Of a stretch of 64,000 nt of DNA, positions 58,542 through 64,000 are shown one piece after another. A program made the position numbers and the translations under genes. The notes below the pieces were generated by a model. It was not told the origin of the DNA, ran no database searches, and saw only the letters and a program-made list of their open reading frames with translations. Where the stretch lies: the NCBI GenBank assembly GCA_039545295.1, contig BCIK01000020.1, forward strand, positions 62,001 through 126,000. Reading direction: 5' to 3'. Source of the stretch: Udeniomyces pyricola. Its lineage: Eukaryota > Basidiomycota > Tremellomycetes > Cystofilobasidiales > Mrakiaceae. How positions within the stretch are numbered: position 1 is the first letter of the stretch; the number at the start of each line of letters is the position of its first letter.

Positions 58542-60046
58542 ATGTCCAACTACAACTTCACCAAAATTCTCATCACGGGCGGCGGAGGAGGCATCGGAGC
58601 TCGCCTGGCGGAACATTTCCTGACCAAGGGCAAGGTTCGTCCATCATCATCTATTACGTCATCTTTTCACTTTTGCCTTTCACCCAACGGGATTCGATTG
58701 AGAGCTCATCTTGACGCCTTCTCTTGATACGTTCGTATCTCATCAAACGTGTACAGAAAGTCATCATTGCCGGTCGAACTGAAGCCAACCTGGAGGAGAC
58801 CGTCACTCGCCTCAAAGCCAAGGGCGAGATCTCGAGCGTTGTTCTCGACATGGCGTGCCCGCAGAGTTTCGAATCGTTCTTGGAGAAGCTCTTGAAGGAA
58901 CACGATGATTTGGATGCTATCAGTAAGTGTGATGTGTCCTCATTCACTTGAGAAGGAGAGCAGTGGCCGGACTGCATAGAGGGCCGATCGGAAGGATAGG
59001 TGCTGCAGGGATGGGCTGTGTGTCCACCAATATTCAGGCGCAAATTCGCTCTCCATCGCCTGATCCCTTAGGCCTCAGGCCTCATCGATGAGTACCTGTG
59101 TTGTTCACTTTCCATGACTGATATAACCCTTCCCTTCTACACCTATACCTCGCCTTGTACGCACATCCGTAGTCCAAAACGCAGGTATCCAGAAACCTAT
59201 TGCGTACAAGGTCGACCAGGACTCGAAAGCCCTTCTCGCCGCAGCCGATGCTGAGATCTCGACCAACAGTCAGTTCCCTTCATCCTCTACACGAGCAAGG
59301 GACATACCATACATATATCGCCTACTCCGACGAGATTTGCTAACATCAGTCTGGCCTCTTCTTCTCATCTACAGTCATTGGCGTCGTTCATCTCACGACG
59401 CTCCTTCTCCCTCACTTCCTCAAGAAGAAGAGTGCCGCCGTCTTTACCGTCTCGTCCGGTCTCGCTTTCGTCCCCATCAGCCCTGTCCCAGTGTACGCTT
59501 CTCGTCGTGACCCACTCGTATTCCTTCCCTTTGTTAAACGTCAATCGACAAACTGACTTCTTGCGCCCTACATCTTCTTTCTTCTTCTCAACGACAGCTA
59601 TTGCGCGACCAAGGCCTTCATTCGTCACTGGACCATCGCCCTCCGCATCCAACTTAAGGGTACCTCGACTCGAGTCATTGAGATTGCTCCTCCACTCGTT
59701 GAGTCCGACCTCCACCGCGACCACTCGGACCCGGACAACAACAAGAAATCCAAGAACTCCATGGCCTTGTCGATGGACGAGTTCATCGCGGACTTTGCCG
59801 CTCAGATGGATGAGGGTAAAGAGGAGATCGGCGTAGGGTACGTAGCATGCAAGAAATCCCAATCAGATATAGGCTGGATCGTTTCCGATTCTTTTTTCTT
59901 CTCACCGGTTCAAATAAGAAGTCAGGCAGATAACTGATCAGGTTCCATGTGTTGTTGTTTCTTATAGTATGGCCCGCAAGTCGAGTGAGGCATGGCACAA
60001 CACCTACGGCCAGCAGCTCGACCAGATGAACAAGGCGTGGCAGTAA
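58542..60046 (+). CDS. Short-chain dehydrogenase/reductase (classical SDR, DltE-like)
   Basis: Six exons: 58542-58634, 58757-58922, 59173-59268, 59375-59492, 59598-59837 and 59968-60046. They sum to 792 bases, or 263 residues, typical of the family. Rossmann-fold landmarks are present: ILITGGGGGIGARLAEHFL (the TGxxxGIG cofactor loop), VIIAGRTEANLEET with an Arg after the second strand, VVLDMACPQS, IIQNAGIQKP (the NAG motif), VFTVSSGLAFVP with the catalytic Ser and VYCATKAFIRH (YxxxK). The IEIAPPLVESDLHRDHSDPD segment and the C-terminal helix with SMALSMDEFIADFAAQMDEG resemble DltE-like oxidoreductases. The Arg in AGRTEAN suggests NADP(H). The substrate is unknown. All catalytic residues are intact. 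Confidence 0.93.
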
Positions 60047-63000
60047 AAAGTTGACTCCGCATTCGAGCCGTTGTAGTGTCTCCTCCATATATCGCTGCAA
60101 GTTCGGAATTCTCAGCTTTAAGCTCCATCATGCATACGCACTGTTTTCACTATTTCATGACGCTGTATCCTTTCCTGAGGTCCGATCGTGGATCGTCATG
60201 CGATGTACGCGTGAGACCGACGCTCATTATACACTGATCATGCAATCATGGCTGGCTCTAAGCTTCAATACCTTCAATGGCGTGAAGCAGGCTGTCAACA
60301 CGACGGACCGGCATGTTGTTATCCCTTGGCAGCCCGGGCTTCACCACTATACATGGATAACTTGGTTCATGCATCACATATCACACCCAGTGAGCCTACT
60401 GGTGACCTCGATGTTGTTCCCTGGGATTTTCTGTTTAGACTTCACGTCGTTCCAGGGCAAGGCAGGGCAGGGCAGCTGGTGTAACTACCAATCAGCTAGC
60501 TCGGCGTTCGGCGCTGCCGCGCGCTTTGAACGTTATATATCATCCTGCATATTCAGAGATACATATTACGGTTTCGCGGTCCGATTCCTCGCTCGGCGAT
60601 CTATTCTGTAGCTTGGCCCATCCCATTCTGAGGATCACAAAGAGTGGTTCCGAACCGAGACAGGTTGGTGCTGAGTGCTAGGCGCTAGGCCTTGGGTATG
60701 ATCAGGTAAGTACCTCAAGAGGTACGTGCTCATGCGCTCATGGACGGGGCTGCTGCGCTGCTGAGCGCTGATCAGCTACTTGAGTTGCAGGCTGAATATT
60801 ACCCTCATGAGTAACCTGTTTCCTCATGATCATGAAGCTGAAGTGCACTCGGTTCAGACTTGGTTCAGAACACTAGCATTCGGCATGTCGACACCATACC
60901 ATCATGTCGCTTCTCTCAGTGCGTTGTGTGGCCGCTGAGATCTGAGATCTGGGATCGAGGCTTTGGCGCAGCGTGTCGACTAGCTCGACTGGTGAATCTA
61001 CATGACGCCATGCAGAGCATACATCATGCTGATCAAAGCCTCGAGCTTCGAATCCAAACCGGTTTACGCGGGTTATGCATGTTATGTGTCTTGGCCGCTG
61101 CGCTCCTTGGGCCGGCGGCCCGGAAGCCGACGGACGATCCCAATCTCATGCACCGCATGCATCATCATGGAGCAGTCCGTCCAGGCGAGCTCGACGTTCG
61201 ACGTCTCGACGCGGATGGGCGGCAAGTCAACCATGCATTTCCAAAGGCCCGAGTTTATACTCACTATTTTTTTGCTGGCTTGGGTTCCTCCAATTCTAGC
61301 CTTGCATATCGCATGGCTTCGGCTCTGGGCTCTGTTTCCCCACCGTTTGCAGACGTTTGACGTTTGCAGACTCTCACGTTACGTTGAGCGGACACGCTCG
61401 ATCGCAAAAGAGGACGTATGATCTAGCTATATACGACTGCAGCTACTCATAGGTCGGCGTGAGTTGGCTTCCGGCTTTACAGCTTCGGAAACGTACATGC
61501 GCATATTCGTATGATTACCATCCAGTATATACGTCGGCGATTGGTCGGATGAACTGGACGTTTCGCCGCCTGATTCAAGATACCCAGTTGGACCCACCAA
61601 GGAGCAAGTTACCAGAGTCGGTTTAGATCGCCGCTGTCATTTCTATTTCGATGACGTTGAATCAACGTTGAAGTTTGAATTCTGAAAGCAGGAAGGGATC
61701 AAGGAAGGTCACCGCCCCCGGGCCAGGCCGACCGCATTGGACTGCTCTGCTGCATGATTCACAAGACGGAGGCAACCGGTAACCGGTTGGTTTGTGTACC
61801 ATCGACATGGTCATACATCATGGAACGAGTACCCCATCACGCAACCTCACTCGCATATGCAGTCACATTTTGTGTTCGTATGATGTGATAATCAACGCAG
61901 ACGTTTACAATTCACAATCTAGATCTCATTCACTTTGGAGACGTGATAATGTTACTCTGCAGATGATGTAACACGACCATCATAAATCGTGACGAGATCG
62001 TCGTGCGTAACTGGACCGTTCGACATGTCTTTACATTAAGGCCGACCGACCCCTATGGTCGTCATTCAGACCCAGCACGTACTGCGGATACATTGAACAG
62101 GTTGGTCGAAGCGCCATGAGCGCTTGAGCGATATACATATTGTTAGATAGAAAGCAGGTATCCCGCCTCAACGAGGGGCCGGGAAGCCGACCTTCGTGCG
62201 ATGATGGCTGGACGCTAGACGGCGACACCTAAGTTCATCGACATGCATATGTATAGCTGGAAGTCGAGCGTGCGTCGAGACTCACCCTTTGACCGGAGTG
62301 CAATAGATATGACGACCGCTGCAATTTCAGCTGCGCATGGCTGCTGGACTTTGGAAGCGTACGGTTATTTGTTCAGGCAACTGCCACTGACCTGCACAAG
62401 CGTTGGCAACCAGTTTGTATATTACTTTCCACTTATCAGTCATGTATCATATACTATCTCCCATAGTATATGAAGCAGCCTGACTGGTTGCTGGGCAGGC
62501 TCAGTGACAGTACGAACGAATACGACGCATGATCAAAGGGAGAGATAATTCATCAGAGATCGGAAATCTCAGATCATGAGAACCCAAACCCATGAAAGGC
62601 GCGGCCGGCTGCTCCGGGCTCGACGCTCGACCCCCTTAATTACAACGATTGCACAATGCTTTCAACGTTCAACGTTTGAGCTCTTGAAACAGCTTGATAA
62701 GCATGCATGCACTTATACAGTGATACATATGCAGTATTCATCATACCGTGAACTGCAGCGAGCCTGGTCTTTTTATACTTCATTGTATCGTGCGCAGCTT
62801 TTGCTCAGCGCTCAGCTCGAAACTCGATCGACCCGATCCTCCTCGAAATATGACCTCCTCAGCTCGCGATCAGTCCCATCCTTCGACTCTCGACTCTCCC
62901 CTTCGTACTGACTGACTCGGAGTTTGCTGGCCTTGTGAGATACATGGAAAACCCGGACACGAACGTTCATGACCAACAACTGCTGGTCGATGGCCGGGTA

Positions 63001-64000
63001 AGATATAAGACCTGCAGACCCCGCGCGCGCGCGCGTCAGTCAGACCGGAAATTAAATCCTTGTCAGACAACAAGGAGGCAACTTTGTGCACGACTTCGAT
63101 ATCAGTGTGCAGCGTCGTATATTATCTTGACCTTTCTCGCAGAGGATCGAGGAACTCTCGCCCGAGCGCGGAGGCGTATATGCCGTGTATTATAAGATTA
63201 GCTGTAGGTCATATATATGAGATCGATCAGATGGATCATCGACGCATCCATCGGCTAGCTCGGCTCGCCGCTGTAGAACTCTCACGCACTCATATCTCTT
63301 GCGCTCGTGAGCAGAAAGGGGGATGGGAGATCGTGCATCTAGAAGCACCGATGAAATGACACATCGTGATGATTGCACGAAAGATATTGTCACATCACAC
63401 ATGATAAAGACTCGACCAAAGAGATATCAGAGTTGGGCTCTGGTATAACCTCACGCGGATTAATAGTATCTAGTCGCCATGAAGTACATCTGCAGCGTAC
63501 TGCACATGGATTGCACGTACTGCTAGCTAGCTACTGGAGCTGCCTCGAAATATAGTCTGGATTGGACCTGGCTTCAGATATATATAAGCATATCTGAAGT
63601 ACAAGTGTTTGAGCAGAACTAGTTGACCATATGTATTGTCGATCTGTAATCGATTATGCGCGCCTCATGTGCCGATCGACAGGATCTGCAACCTGCAGAT
63701 CTTCCCAAGCTCCGCGTATGGAACCATATCCAAGCTCCAAGCTCCACACGTCATATACATATGCATGTATATAGGTTAAGCTTACCTCAGGCCTCAGGTT
63801 TGATGAGCTCAAGCATGCGCGAGTGCCGCGCGAGTTACGTCAAGAATCACTCCTGCCATCATGCCATCACGCACTCCCCTTTGCGAGTCTCGCTCGTCTG
63901 GCGTCTCGGCTCCTCGCTTTGTCGAGAACCAAATTCAACCGAAAGCCGGGCCCGAACAGATACCGGAAAAGGGGAAAGCTAACAAACCAAGACTCTGGAG
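60047..64000. other. Gene-poor 4-kb stretch
   Basis: After the SDR stop I find no exon chain, conserved motif or codon bias on either strand up to the window edge. Open frames are short and overlap on both strands. The sequence is rich in palindromic tetranucleotides (CATG, GATC, GCGC, AGCT) and includes a CGCGCGCGCG run near 63023-63034, GGCAGGGCAGGGCAG near 60463-60475 and several AGGCCTCAGGCCT-type words (59073-59083, 63789-63798). It could be a subtelomeric or regulatory region, or simply decayed sequence. Confidence 0.5.

Noticed and set aside
60860..61421. Overlapping open frames of 139-166 codons in the gene-poor end
   Set aside because: Two frames overlap on the same strand with no conserved motif, no codon bias and no supporting splice pattern.
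1..64000. tRNA, rRNA, CRISPR, transposon and viral signals
   Set aside because: I looked for B-box-like GGTTCGAATCC words, repeat-spacer arrays, reverse transcriptase, transposase and viral motifs on both strands and found nothing that holds up.

Overview
The window is nuclear DNA of an intron-dense fungus, most likely a basidiomycete yeast or smut-like lineage. Most genes are cut by introns of about 60-300 bases with GTACGT, GTGAGT, GTGCGT or GTAAGT donors and YAG acceptors. The gene set is ordinary conserved fungal biology: GSK-3 kinase, TRAPPC9/Trs120, Vps55, a Met30-type F-box/WD40 protein, PDI with an HDEL tail, Pal1, V-ATPase H, COX IV, LC8 dynein light chain and divergent H2A/H2B. The lineage cannot be fixed further from the sequence alone. 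I assembled the exon models by eye, and the best ones were checked by reading phase: coding lengths divide by three for GSK-3, Vps55, PDI, COX IV, LC8, H2A, H2B, the SDR and two small genes.

Layout, left to right. A minus-strand gene for a putative mitochondrial protein runs off the left edge (1-1632). A 93-residue serine-rich protein (2282-2723) and the ten-exon GSK-3 gene (4062-7455) follow on the plus strand. The 7-kb TRAPPC9/Trs120 gene (8810-15845, minus) faces Vps55 (16422-17858, plus). Next come Met30/SconB (18538-22507, minus), a flavin-reductase-like FMN protein (23466-25087, plus) and a DUF6534-like multi-pass membrane protein with a long low-complexity tail (about 25943-29070, plus). 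A cluster of minus-strand genes follows: a small hypothetical (30492-31627), a Frag1/DRAM/Sfk1 membrane protein (32427-34523), PDI (35487-38122), Pal1 (39426-about 41792), a small unresolved gene (about 42485-42892) and V-ATPase subunit H (43744-46192). V-ATPase H is divergent from COX IV (46742-48324). LC8 (49026-50131), a TPR/SET protein (50494-about 54.9 kb, minus), H2A (55689-56388, minus), H2B (56979-57766) and an SDR (58542-60046) complete the gene-bearing part. The last 4 kb (60047-64000) shows no convincing gene.

The most interesting signal is splicing architecture. Several genes only give their conserved proteins if very small exons are accepted: a 2-nt exon in Vps55, and 9-, 4- and 10-nt exons in PDI, where the WCGHCKALAP active-site motif is assembled from four exons. 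In addition, the start codon of histone H2A is split AT|G by an intron. Standard gene finders would probably miss or mis-model these, so they are the main items worth checking with RNA data. No virus, mobile element, CRISPR array, rRNA or tRNA was recognised. Five isolated N positions (2788, 6746, 56621, 56687, 57848) mark ambiguous bases.
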